Below, in pieces: positions 7,440 through 17,436 of a stretch of DNA of 64,000 nucleotides. The notes under the pieces are model-generated. The model made no database searches. It saw only the letters and a program-made list of their open reading frames with translations, and had not been told where the DNA came from. Both the position numbers and the translations under genes were made by a program. Source of the DNA: Corallococcus coralloides DSM 2259 (GTDB lineage Bacteria; Myxococcota; Myxococcia; Myxococcales; Myxococcaceae); NCBI RefSeq assembly GCF_000255295.1, contig NC_017030.1:6670328-6734327 (forward strand), in the 5' to 3' direction. Every line of letters begins with the position of its first letter. The first letter of the stretch is position 1.

Positions 7440-8505
7440 GCTCCACGTCGTCCAGCGCCGCGAGCCGCGCCTTCACGAACTCCGCGTCCACCGTCACCTG
7501 GCGGTGCTTGCGCTCCGGCGCCTCGAACATGATGTCCGACATCACGTGCTCCAGGATGGAGCGCAGGCCGCGAGCCCCCAGCCCGCGCGCGAGGGAGTAG
7601 CGCACCACCTCCCGCAGGCCGCTCTCCGGGAACTCCAGCTCGATTTCATCCAGCGCCAGCAGCTCCTTGAATTCGCGGGTGATGGCATCCGGCGGCTCGG
7701 TGAGCACGCGCAAGAGGTCGGGCTCGCCCAGCCGCTCCAGCTGCACCATCACCGGCATGCGGCCCAGGAACTCCGCCATCATCCCGAAGTCCACCAGCTG
7801 CTTCGTGGAGATGCGCTTCTCCTTGCGCTTCGCCCCGAGCGCGTCCGCGCCGAAGCCCATGGCCCGGCCACCCTCGTCGCCATAGTCGTGCAGGTCGCTG
7901 AACGTGCCCGCGCAGATGAAGAGGATGTCGCGCGTGTCCACCTGCACGAAGTCACTCTTGTTCCACGCCTGCGTGACATTCATGGGCACGTGCACCTCGC
8001 GCCCCTCCAGCAGCTTCAGGAGCGACTGCTGCACGCCCTCACCGCCGATGTCGCGGCTGCCCGCGCCATTGCGCGCGCCCTGCGTGCGGCGGGCAATCTT
8101 GTCCACCTCGTCGATGAAGATGATGCCCCGCTGGGTGTCCTCCACGGAGTGGTTCGCCTTGAAGAGCAGGTCGGACACCATCACCTCCACGTCCTTCCCG
8201 TAGTAGCCCGCCTCCGTGTACTCGGTGGCGTCCACGGTGGTGAACGGGACGTGGAGGATCTCCGCCAGGTTGCGCGCGATGTGCGTCTTGCCGCTGCCCG
8301 TCGGGCCAATGAGCAGGATGTTGGACTTCTTGATGAGGGACTGCCGGCGCATCCGCCGCGCCTGGATGCGCTTGAGGTGGTTGTGGGCCGCGATGGCCAC
8401 CGCCCGCTTCGCGGCGTCCTGGCCGATGACATACCTGTCCAGCCGTTCGAAGATCTCCCGCGGGGTCAGTGGCGCTGCCTCTTCCCTGCGTGCGGACGAC
8501 TCCAT
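7429..8505 (-). CDS. ClpX/HslU-like AAA+ unfoldase without zinc-binding domain
   Basis: This 358-residue AAA+ ATPase starts directly with TPREIFERLDRYVIGQDAAK, so the N-terminal C4 zinc domain of ClpX (about 60 residues) is absent. It has Walker A GPTGSGKT, pore loop TEAGYYGKDVE (GYVG in ClpX), Walker B GIIFIDEVDK, a ClpX-like GGEGVQQSLLKLLEG, and sensor 2 GARGLRSILE. Where ClpX has the IGF loop that docks on ClpP, this protein has AMGFGADAL (MGF). The HslU intermediate domain is absent. The start at 8505 is preceded by a strong AGGGGAGGG; an ATG seven codons upstream would bury that site. Canonical clpX normally sits beside clpP, which is not here. Substrates and protease partner are unknown. 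Confidence 0.85.
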   Translation of the reverse strand: MESSARREEAAPLTPREIFERLDRYVIGQDAAKRAVAIAAHNHLKRIQARRMRRQSLIKKSNILLIGPTGSGKTHIARNLAEILHVPFTTVDATEYTEAGYYGKDVEVMVSDLLFKANHSVEDTQRGIIFIDEVDKIARRTQGARNGAGSRDIGGEGVQQSLLKLLEGREVHVPMNVTQAWNKSDFVQVDTRDILFICAGTFSDLHDYGDEGGRAMGFGADALGAKRKEKRISTKQLVDFGMMAEFLGRMPVMVQLERLGEPDLLRVLTEPPDAITREFKELLALDEIELEFPESGLREVVRYSLARGLGARGLRSILEHVMSDIMFEAPERKHRQVTVDAEFVKARLAALDDVELNA

Positions 8506-8741
8506 GTACCCTCCCCTTCTCTCCACTCGGCCTCCCTGCGCTGCCTAGGTGGAAGGGTAGGAATTGGATGCTGACCGGCCCACCAGGGCCAGAGCCCGGA
8601 ATGGGGCCCCTGCCCGCCTGCCTGCCCTGGGAACAGGCGGCTATTGAATGGATGGGTCGTTTCCGATAGTCCGGCGCCCCTCCCGTGTTCATGGGAGTTT
8701 CCACACCTCGCCGCGCGCTCCACCGGAGGCACGAAACAACG

Positions 8742-10748
<2,007 letters not shown>

Positions 10749-10761
10749 AGGCCCTGACGCC

Positions 10762-11289
10762 TCAAGCCTCCGTCGGGACCGGTGCCTGTTCGCCGGTCTC
10801 GACGGATGTGTCGCTGAACGCGGCCTCCGTCGCGCGAAGGCGCAGCTTCTGGAGCGTCTCCAGCTGCCCTTCGGCGCGCTCGGCGAGGAAGGCGAAGTCG
10901 AACCGCGCCAGACGCGGCTCCTTCTCGGCCACCTTCGCCAGGCTCTTCCACATGGACACGCGTCCGTGGGAGCCCACGCAAAGGCCTTCCAGCTCCACCA
11001 GCCGGCTCAACGGTGAGTAGCGCAGCCAGGAGCCATTGAGCTTCAGCCGCGACAGCTTCTCCGTCAGCCACGCGCCGCCCACCTTCAGCGGATCCACGCG
11101 CGCCTCCACCGCGGACATCACCGCCAGCAGCGTGGCGCGGTCCTGTTCGATGAGCGGGATGAGCGTGGCCAGGTACTGGCCCACCGGGTTGCTGCGGTTC
11201 TCCCGCTCCGTCCGCTTCGCGAGATCCAGCCCCACGGTGGAGCCCAGCAGGTGGTCGTTGAGATAGATGCCCAGTCGCTTCAGATTCAT
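10762..11289 (-). CDS. Conserved protein of unknown function, all-helical
   Basis: This 175-residue soluble protein starts MNLKRLGIYLNDHLLGSTVG and looks entirely alpha-helical. Conserved-looking blocks are IPLIEQDRATLLAVM, KLNGSWLRYSPLSRLVELEGL and, at the end, a Leu-rich helix (EGQLETLQKLRLRATEAAF). I recognise the pattern from uncharacterised proteins in Actinobacteria and Proteobacteria, but know of no function; a four-helix, ferritin-like arrangement is conceivable, though the E-x-x-H metal pairs expected of a ferritin are not seen. It converges on speA with 13 bases between stops and lies downstream of the OsmC gene in the same direction. Confidence 0.7.
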   Translation of the reverse strand: MNLKRLGIYLNDHLLGSTVGLDLAKRTERENRSNPVGQYLATLIPLIEQDRATLLAVMSAVEARVDPLKVGGAWLTEKLSRLKLNGSWLRYSPLSRLVELEGLCVGSHGRVSMWKSLAKVAEKEPRLARFDFAFLAERAEGQLETLQKLRLRATEAAFSDTSVETGEQAPVPTEA

Positions 11290-11411
11290 GCCGAGTGCCC
11301 CTCCCCCGAGGCATCAGAAGACTTCACGAGGGTGGGCACGACGGCCACTTGCCGCACGTTGTCAGCGTGGCTCGGAAGGCAGGCGGCCTGCCGAGCCCCC
11401 TCACGGCCGCT

Positions 11412-11843
11412 TCAGTCCGGGTAGCCGAACGACGCCGTCACCTTCACGTCCGGGTGGAGGCTGCGCGCCACGGGACACTCGTGGGCGATCTTCTCCAGCA
11501 GGGCGCGCTGCTCCGGCACGAGGCCGGATGGCATCAGGATGGACAGCACCAGCTCGCCAATCTTGCGCGGCGGCGGGGTCATCCGCTTCTCCACCGTCGC
11601 GCGAACCTCGCCCAGGGTGAAGCCCTCCTTGCCGGCCACCAGGTGCATGGTCGTCACGACACAGGACGCCAGCGCCGTGGCCACCAGGTCCGTGGGGGAG
11701 AAGCTGCCGCCGGTGCCGCCGTTGTCCTTCGGCGCCTCCGTGGGCAGCGTCGCGCCGGACGGACCGTGCGTCACCTGCGTCTTCAGCTGGGGAGCACTCA
11801 CCAGGGACATCACCACACCCGTCGCGGGCTGCTGACTCATCAC
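11412..11843 (-). CDS. OsmC/Ohr family peroxidase-like protein
   Basis: This 143-residue protein has the OsmC fold, with both redox cysteines visible: one in ATALASCVVTTMHLVAGKEG and the second in KIAHECPVARSLHPDV. In this family a Cys pair reduces organic peroxides using lipoyl or other thiols. GGSFSPTDLVATALASC is the family signature. It is a generic OsmC-type protein; the Ohr and OsmC subfamilies are not separable by eye. AAGGAG sits 7 bases before the ATG, which is followed at once by a second ATG. Confidence 0.88.
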   Translation of the reverse strand: MMSQQPATGVVMSLVSAPQLKTQVTHGPSGATLPTEAPKDNGGTGGSFSPTDLVATALASCVVTTMHLVAGKEGFTLGEVRATVEKRMTPPPRKIGELVLSILMPSGLVPEQRALLEKIAHECPVARSLHPDVKVTASFGYPD

Positions 11844-11886
11844 CGTCTCCTTGGGACTTGAAGCCTGGGTTGGAAGGACTTCCGCT

Positions 11887-13110
11887 CTAACGCACGAAGC
11901 TGTCGTGGGCCTTCGCGTCCTCTTCGGAGGAGGGCTCGGCGTCCTCGACGCTCCAGTCCAGCGTCTTCATCAGCGACTTGCTGCGCTTCTTGACGTCCGC
12001 GTCCAGGAACTTCACCGCGTCGTCCATCTTGTCCATCAGACGCATGGGCTTGCGCTTGTTCTTGGGCTCGCTGAACAGCGCGTGCGTGAGCCAGGGGAAC
12101 ACCGCTGTCACGTCGCAGTGCACGTACATGGAGCCGGTCTCCACCGCCTCCACGGACACCTTGCCCCAGGTGTGGCCCTCACCGGCCGGGCAGCTGGACA
12201 GCGCGCCGTTGTCCACCGGGTCCACGCAGAACTGCACGTCGATGTCGAAGCCCGACGTGGGGACGTTCAGGATCTGGTCCAGCAGCGGCTCGCCCTGGAG
12301 CGTGTAGTTCTTGGGCACGCCGCCGCCCAAAATCCAGATGGCCAGCTTCCCGCTGCCGTGGTGGCGGCAGTAGTGCTGCATGGCGGCCATGGAATAGACG
12401 TCGTCGTTGATGTCGAGCTCGAACTTGAACTCGTCACCCAACAGGCGCTTCAGCTTCACGACGTTGAGGAAGATGGAGCCGTCCTGCACCGCGCCCACCC
12501 AGATGGGCACGCCGTGCTTGTAGCAGGTGGACAGCAGCGACGGCTGCTTCACGCCCAGCTGCTTCTCGATGCCGTGGATGGCCTTGCCCAGGAGGTAGTG
12601 GAACTCCGGGGTGGTCATCTTCCGCTGGAACTGCGGCTGCCGGAGGATGGCGGAGAAGAGGCGGTCGGTGTCGAGCAGCGCCTCCTCCCAGAAGCCCAGG
12701 TCGTAGATGCGGATGATGCGCGCCAGGCGGTACTGGAGGTCGCCCGCGTTGGGGTTCACCTCGCGGATGCCGTGGCCGATGATGCGGTGGGCGTCGTGGT
12801 AGAGGTTGGCGCCCGTGGTGGTGATGGCGGAGATGATGCCCTTCTCCACCAGCGGGATGATGCAGGACTGGTGCAGGCCCGCGGGCGTCATGGCGCCCGA
12901 CAGCGTGAGGAAGATGGACGCGTCCTGCTGCACGGACTGCTGCATCAGCTCGAACGCGGTGCGCTCCTGGCGGCCCACGTAGGCGCTGAACGCGTGCGCG
13001 AGCAACTCCGCCGGCTTCTCCTTGCCGGTGATGGGGCGCGGATCCGCCTTGCGCGCGTTCGCGTAGGCGGCGCGAAGGGTGGACTTCTTCGGGGTCTGGG
13101 TCTTGGCCAT
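11887..13110 (-). CDS. Deoxyhypusine synthase-like protein (probable homospermidine/polyamine synthase)
   Basis: This 407-residue protein resembles deoxyhypusine synthase (DHS). It has the NAD-site pattern FLTLSGAMTPAG, a TTTGANLYHDAH motif, the long FHYLLGK helix region, ILGGGVPKNYTLQ, and near residue 317 a GHTWGKVS segment whose Lys matches the spermidine-binding catalytic Lys of human DHS (WGK). Bacteria lack eIF5A, the DHS substrate, so bacterial members are thought to transfer aminobutyl groups to small amines, for example putrescine to homospermidine. With speA nearby a polyamine role is a reasonable inference. The ATG at 13110 begins MAKTQTPKK; upstream codons in frame look non-coding. 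Confidence 0.85.
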   Translation of the reverse strand: MAKTQTPKKSTLRAAYANARKADPRPITGKEKPAELLAHAFSAYVGRQERTAFELMQQSVQQDASIFLTLSGAMTPAGLHQSCIIPLVEKGIISAITTTGANLYHDAHRIIGHGIREVNPNAGDLQYRLARIIRIYDLGFWEEALLDTDRLFSAILRQPQFQRKMTTPEFHYLLGKAIHGIEKQLGVKQPSLLSTCYKHGVPIWVGAVQDGSIFLNVVKLKRLLGDEFKFELDINDDVYSMAAMQHYCRHHGSGKLAIWILGGGVPKNYTLQGEPLLDQILNVPTSGFDIDVQFCVDPVDNGALSSCPAGEGHTWGKVSVEAVETGSMYVHCDVTAVFPWLTHALFSEPKNKRKPMRLMDKMDDAVKFLDADVKKRSKSLMKTLDWSVEDAEPSSEEDAKAHDSFVR

Positions 13111-13304
13111 GGCGCGGCGATCTAACACTGCCTGCCTGCCAAGGGGAGGCCCGCCAGAAGCCCTCCCCACCCCGAGGGCCGCCACCGGACAGGAACAAAC
13201 CGCCCGCCGTGCGGATTCACACAGGGCCCGCTCTTCAGGCCCCTTCCCATGGGGACATGGCGTAAGAGTGCACGCCTCGCCGCCCTCCGGAGGGTTCCAC
13301 CGCC

Positions 13305-14135
13305 GTGATCGACCTGCATTCGCACACCACCGCCAGTGACGGCCAGTACCCGCCCTCGGAGCTGGTGGCGCGCGCCGCCGCCGCGGGCGTCACCGTCCTG
13401 GCCGTGACGGACCACGACACGGTGGCGGGGCTCCACGAGGCGAAGGCGGCCGCCGCGGCGCACGGCTTGGAGCTGGTGCCCGGCATCGAGCTGTCCGCCT
13501 TCGTCCACGGCAAGGAGGCCCACATCCTGGGCCACTTCCTGCGCCCGGAGGACCCGGACCTCGCGCGCTTCGCGGACCGGCTGCGCGATGAGCGCACCCA
13601 CCGCATGGAGGCCATGGTGGCCCGCCTGCGGCAGCTGGGCTTCCCGGTGCGCATGGAGCAGGTGCGCAAGGTGGCCGGGGACGCGCAGCTGGGGCGGCCC
13701 CACCTGGCGCGGGTGCTGGTGGATCAGGGCTGGTGCATCGACGTGAAGGCCGCGTTCGACCGCTTCCTGGGCACGGGCCGCGCGGCGTGGGTGGAGCGCT
13801 TCAAGCTGGACGGCGCGGAGGCCATCCGGCTCATCCGCAACGCGGGCGGCACCGCGACGCTCGCCCACCCCGGCTCCTCCAAGATGGAGCGCCCGGAGAT
13901 CCAGGCGCTGGCGAAGGCGGGGCTCTCCGGACTGGAGATCCTCAGCGTGGACCACAACCCCTCGGTGCGGCAGAAGTACCTGGCGCTCGCGGCGGAGTTC
14001 GACCTGGTGCCCACCTTCGGCAGCGACTTCCACGGCGAGGCCGTGGCGCCCGACCACCGCCTGGGCGTCGCGGCCATGTCCCCGGAGCTGTTCCAGAAGC
14101 TGCGCGAACGCGCGCCGTCGTCCCGGCCCGTCTGA
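13305..14135 (+). CDS. PHP-domain phosphoesterase (YciV/RNase AM-like)
   Basis: This 276-residue protein carries all four PHP motifs: IDLHSHTTASDG at the N terminus, VTDHDTVAGL, then PGIELSAF and LGHF, GRPHLARVL, ATLAHPG and finally FGSDFHGE. These His/Asp residues bind a trinuclear metal centre. The length and order match the YciV group, 5'-nucleotidases/5'-3' exonucleases acting on nucleoside 3',5'-bisphosphates and short RNA. The start is GTG at 13305, with GGAGGG upstream (13289-13294). It is divergent from the DHS-like gene (194 bases apart) and its stop abuts the stop of the chemoreceptor gene with no gap. Confidence 0.88.
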   Translation: MIDLHSHTTASDGQYPPSELVARAAAAGVTVLAVTDHDTVAGLHEAKAAAAAHGLELVPGIELSAFVHGKEAHILGHFLRPEDPDLARFADRLRDERTHRMEAMVARLRQLGFPVRMEQVRKVAGDAQLGRPHLARVLVDQGWCIDVKAAFDRFLGTGRAAWVERFKLDGAEAIRLIRNAGGTATLAHPGSSKMERPEIQALAKAGLSGLEILSVDHNPSVRQKYLALAAEFDLVPTFGSDFHGEAVAPDHRLGVAAMSPELFQKLRERAPSSRPV

Positions 14136-15686
14136 CTACGACCGGGGCTGCTGGGCCTTGAAGCGGCTGGTCACCGCGGTGAGGCCTTCCGCCACGGATT
14201 GCAGGTCCTGGGCGATGCGCGTGGTGCGGCCGGTGGCGTCCACGCCCTGCTTCACCAGGTCCGCCACGTTGCGAGCGCCCTGCACCGCCTGCTCGCTGGA
14301 CTGACGCTGCTGACGGGTGGCGATGGTGATCTGCCGCGCCGCCTCGCTGGTGCCGCGCGCCAGCTCCACGATGCGCAGGAAGACGGCGGAGGCCTGCTCG
14401 GCCACCTCCACGCCCCGGTCGCTCGTGGCCATGCCCACGCGGGCCTTGGACGCGGCCTCCTCGCCAGAATCCTGCACCTTCTCCACGATGCGGGCGATGT
14501 CGCGCGCGGACACGGACACGTTCTCCGCCAGCTTGCGCATCTCCGCGGCCACCAGCGAGAAGCCCCGGCCCACGTCGCCCGCCTTGGTGCCCTCCAGCGC
14601 CGCGTTGAGCGCCAGCAGGTCGCTGCGCTCCGCCACCTGGTTGATGACCTGGGCGATCTTGGAGACCTGCTGCAGGTCCTTGTTCAGCCCCACGATGGCG
14701 TCCGCCACGCCCTTGGACTCCGTGCGGATGTCGTTGATGCCGCCCACCACCTGCGCCACCACCGCCATCGCCTCCGCCACCGCGTCATGGGTGCGCCGCG
14801 CGCTGGACTCCACCACCTCCGTGGACGAGGAGATCTGCTCGGCGGTGCGGGAGAGCTCCTCGAACGTGGCGGCGATCTGCTGCGCGTACGCGGCCTGCTG
14901 GCTGATGACGTGCTCCTGATCCGCGGAGGCACCCATCAACCCGCGCGACGCGCTGGACAGCTGCTCGGTGCGCGTGACGAGCTCCATCACCGTGGAGCGC
15001 AGCGTGGCCAGCATCTCGTTGAAGGAGGTGGCCATCTGCCGCACCTCGCCGGCGGCGGACACGTCCAGCTCGCCCCGGAACACGTCGCCCCGGGCCACCT
15101 CACGCGCCACCTGCGTGACGCGCGACACGGGGTCCGCGATGGCGCGGCTGATGATGACCGCCAGCCCCAGGCCCAGCACCGCGGCGCCCAGGTAGCCCAT
15201 GAGTGAATAGCCCTCCGTCGCCGCCAGCGCCGCCTTCACCTCGTGCGTGCCGAAGCCCGCGCGGTACACGAGCCCATTGCTCTCGCAGCGCACCACGACC
15301 TGCTCCGTGCCCCGTGCCACCGTGCACGCACCCGTCTTGAGGTCCTTTGGCTCGGTGTCCCCTTTCGGCACCTCGCCGCGCGCGGCCACCACCGTGTTGT
15401 CCGCGGTGCGGGTCAGCTCCTGGAACATCAGGGTGAAGCCGCCGGACTCCACCTGGTTGAAGACCTCGTCGCGGCGCGCGCGGGCGTCCGGCGCGGTCTC
15501 CGGCAGCGCGAGCGAGGGGTGCCGCACCACCAGCGTCCCCAGTGTCATGGCCCTGCCGGCCAGGACCTCCAGGCCCGCGGCCCTCTGCCGCGCGGGGAAG
15601 TACACCCCGGTGAAGAACACCACCGCGAGGCACGGAAGCAGCACCGCGATCGCCACCTGCATCCGCAAGGTCAGCCGGCCCCACAT
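14136..15686 (-). CDS. Methyl-accepting chemotaxis protein
   Basis: This 516-residue receptor has a first membrane span (residues 10-28), a periplasmic sensor of about 140 residues with two Cys (TGACTVARGTEQVVVRCES), a second span (LMGYLGAAVLGLGLAVIIS, near 165-185), a HAMP domain and a coiled-coil signalling domain. The hairpin tip reads ERSDLLALNAALEGTKAGDVG, close to the universal DLLALNAxxEAxRAGE. It senses an unknown ligand and passes the signal to CheW/CheA. No che genes are nearby, so it is an orphan receptor. Its sensor resembles a single-Cache or 4HB module, but I cannot decide which. Confidence 0.92.
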   Translation of the reverse strand: MWGRLTLRMQVAIAVLLPCLAVVFFTGVYFPARQRAAGLEVLAGRAMTLGTLVVRHPSLALPETAPDARARRDEVFNQVESGGFTLMFQELTRTADNTVVAARGEVPKGDTEPKDLKTGACTVARGTEQVVVRCESNGLVYRAGFGTHEVKAALAATEGYSLMGYLGAAVLGLGLAVIISRAIADPVSRVTQVAREVARGDVFRGELDVSAAGEVRQMATSFNEMLATLRSTVMELVTRTEQLSSASRGLMGASADQEHVISQQAAYAQQIAATFEELSRTAEQISSSTEVVESSARRTHDAVAEAMAVVAQVVGGINDIRTESKGVADAIVGLNKDLQQVSKIAQVINQVAERSDLLALNAALEGTKAGDVGRGFSLVAAEMRKLAENVSVSARDIARIVEKVQDSGEEAASKARVGMATSDRGVEVAEQASAVFLRIVELARGTSEAARQITIATRQQRQSSEQAVQGARNVADLVKQGVDATGRTTRIAQDLQSVAEGLTAVTSRFKAQQPRS

Positions 15687-15894
15687 GTCGACGACTCCCC
15701 TGGCGATAAGCGCGGAAAGGACAGCCCGTTGACGCTAGGCGTGGGCTCCCCACAGCGTCAAACCGGCCCCGGTCCAGGCCCGGGAGCGGCGGGTGCCCGC
15801 TGATCCACCACCCGTCCAGGGGCAGGCGTCCGGGCGGCGTTGTTTCGGCCGTCATCTCAAGGGGTTGGCGGGCCCGGCGCGGGGGTGTTTCCCT

Positions 15895-15923
15895 TTGACA
15901 CGACGCCAGCGGTGTCGTTAGGG
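15895..15923 (+). promoter_or_regulatory. Promoter of nuoAB
   Basis: TTGACA (15895-15900), 17 bases, TTAGGG (15918-15923). The nuoA ATG is at 15934, so transcription would begin only a few bases before it, and no Shine-Dalgarno sequence is seen between. Confidence 0.5.
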
Positions 15924-15933
15924 TCCGCGCCCG

Positions 15934-16302
15934 ATGACTACACCCCTCGCACCGTACCTGCCGATGGCGGTGGTGCTCCTGCTGGCCGGCGTCCTCGGGA
16001 TGATCATCCCCCAGGTCACCACCCGGCTGGGCCCCAAGCGCCCGAGCAGCACCAAGTCGGCCCCCTTCGAAGCAGGCTCCGAGTCGAGCGGTCCCGCTCG
16101 CCAGCGCTTCGCCGTGAAGTTCTACGTCATCGCGCTGCTCTTCATCGTGTTCGACGTGGAAGCGGTGTTCCTGTACCCCTGGGCGGTGAACTTCCAGGCG
16201 CTCGGCTGGTTCGGCTACGTGGAGATGCTGGTTTTCGCGTCGACCCTGGTCGTGGGCCTTATCTATGTCTGGAAGAAGGGCGCTCTCGACTGGGAGAGCT
16301 GA
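15934..16302 (+). CDS. nuoA: NADH-quinone oxidoreductase subunit A
   Basis: This 122-residue membrane subunit of respiratory complex I has three spans (about 8-28, 65-85, 93-113). The family markers are visible: KSAPFEAGSES (normally Y-E-C-G) in the quinone-channel loop and LFIVFDVEAVFLYPWAV in the second span. In this copy the usual Cys of the ECG loop is Ala (FEAG). It lies 9 bases before nuoB, from which it is not separated as in E. coli. A near-leaderless start is likely. Confidence 0.95.
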   Translation: MTTPLAPYLPMAVVLLLAGVLGMIIPQVTTRLGPKRPSSTKSAPFEAGSESSGPARQRFAVKFYVIALLFIVFDVEAVFLYPWAVNFQALGWFGYVEMLVFASTLVVGLIYVWKKGALDWES

Positions 16303-16311
16303 GACTACGCC

Positions 16312-16875
16312 ATGGCTGACACCGACATCGCGCCGATCATGACCACCCGCCGGGACGAAGCCATGGGCTTCTTCCAGAAGCTGGTGTCCAAGGGCCTGGG
16401 CTGGGCCCGCAAGTACTCGCTGTTCACCTACCCGTACGCCACCGCGTGCTGCGGCATGGAGTACATGTCCGTGGCCGCCAGCCGCCACGACATCTCGCGC
16501 TTCGGCGCGGAGTTCCCGCGCTTCTCGCCGCGCCAGGCGGACCTGCTGATGGTGGTGGGCACCATCAACCTGAAGCAGGCCCCCATCCTCAAGCGCGTCT
16601 ATGAGCAGATGACCGAGCCCAAGTGGGTCGTGTCCTTTGGCGTGTGCGCGTCCTCGGGCGGCTTCTACGACAATTACGCGGTGCTCCAGGGCATCGACCG
16701 CATCATCCCGGTGGACGTCTACATCCCCGGCTGCCCGCCGCGTCCGGAGCAGGTGCTGGACGGCCTGATGCTGCTGCAGGACAAGATTGGCAACCAGGTG
16801 CACCGGCTGCGTGACCCCGGCCAGCCCAACGAGACCGCGGAGCACCACGCCCGCATGCTCGCCGCCGGCAAGTAG
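16312..16875 (+). CDS. nuoB: NADH-quinone oxidoreductase subunit B
   Basis: This 187-residue peripheral subunit of complex I holds the terminal [4Fe-4S] cluster N2 next to quinone. The four ligands are present: a tandem Cys pair in [19 protein letters not shown] and [11 protein letters not shown]. The start at 16312 adds about 20 residues before the conserved [19 protein letters not shown] helix. The gene ends at the bidirectional terminator before the thioesterase gene, so the nuoAB transcript seems to stop here rather than continue to nuoC, which lies 4.2 kb downstream. Confidence 0.97.
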   Translation: MADTDIAPIMTTRRDEAMGFFQKLVSKGLGWARKYSLFTYPYATACCGMEYMSVAASRHDISRFGAEFPRFSPRQADLLMVVGTINLKQAPILKRVYEQMTEPKWVVSFGVCASSGGFYDNYAVLQGIDRIIPVDVYIPGCPPRPEQVLDGLMLLQDKIGNQVHRLRDPGQPNETAEHHARMLAAGK

Positions 16876-16900
16876 TCACACCGCTCCCGCTGTTCCCCAC

Positions 16901-16943
16901 GGGCCCCGCGCCGCCTCTCACGAAGAGGCTGGTGACGGGGCCC
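16901..16943. terminator. Bidirectional terminator hairpin between nuoB and the thioesterase gene
   Basis: Outer arms GGGCCCCG (16901-16908) and CGGGGCCC (16936-16943) and inner arms CCTCT (16914-16918) and AGAGG (16924-16928) pair exactly. It sits between two convergent stops. There is no clear U tract on either strand. Confidence 0.6.
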
Positions 16944-16959
16944 GAGGCGTTCCCGGGGC

Positions 16960-17436
16960 CTACCAGCGGTGGTACGCGGGGTGGCCTTCCTTCACGGCGA
17001 CGAAGGTGCCCCGGCAGGTGGCCGTCACCTTGCCGTTCTCCCCGGTGAGGGTGCCCTCCACGACGACGCGGTCGCCTTCAATCGACACGGGCTTGGCGGA
17101 CAGGTGCACGGGGCCCATGGGCGTGGGGCGCTTGAGCACGATGGTGTAGTCGGCGGTGACGGTGCACGGCGGGGTGGCCGCGCCCTGCGCCTTCATCAGG
17201 TGGTACGCCGCCGTCCAGTTGCAGTGGCAGTCCAGCAGCGCGCCGATGATGCCGCCGTTGAGCACGCCCGGGAACGCCTGGTGGTGCTCCTCCGGCGTCC
17301 AGTCCGCGACGACGAGGTCACCCTCCACGCGGCTGCGGATGCGCAGCCCCTTGGGGTTGGCCGGGCCACACCCGAAGCAGGCGTTGTGGGGGGCGTACGT
17401 TTCCTGGAGGCCGCGAGTCGTTTCGGTCGTCGACAT
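16960..17436 (-). CDS. PaaI-type hotdog-fold thioesterase
   Basis: This 158-residue protein of the PaaI/YbgC-like acyl-CoA thioesterase group opens with a short Cys-containing segment, HNACFGCGPANPKGLRI, seen in many PaaI family thioesterases. The hotdog signature is HHQAFPGVLNGGIIGALLDCH (helix after the catalytic loop), followed by strands ending in RPTPMG and TGENGKVTATCRGTFVAV. It hydrolyses an unknown acyl thioester. The ATG at 17436 begins MSTTETTRG; its first 119 bases overlap the end of the sulfatase gene in another frame. Confidence 0.85.
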   Translation of the reverse strand: MSTTETTRGLQETYAPHNACFGCGPANPKGLRIRSRVEGDLVVADWTPEEHHQAFPGVLNGGIIGALLDCHCNWTAAYHLMKAQGAATPPCTVTADYTIVLKRPTPMGPVHLSAKPVSIEGDRVVVEGTLTGENGKVTATCRGTFVAVKEGHPAYHRW

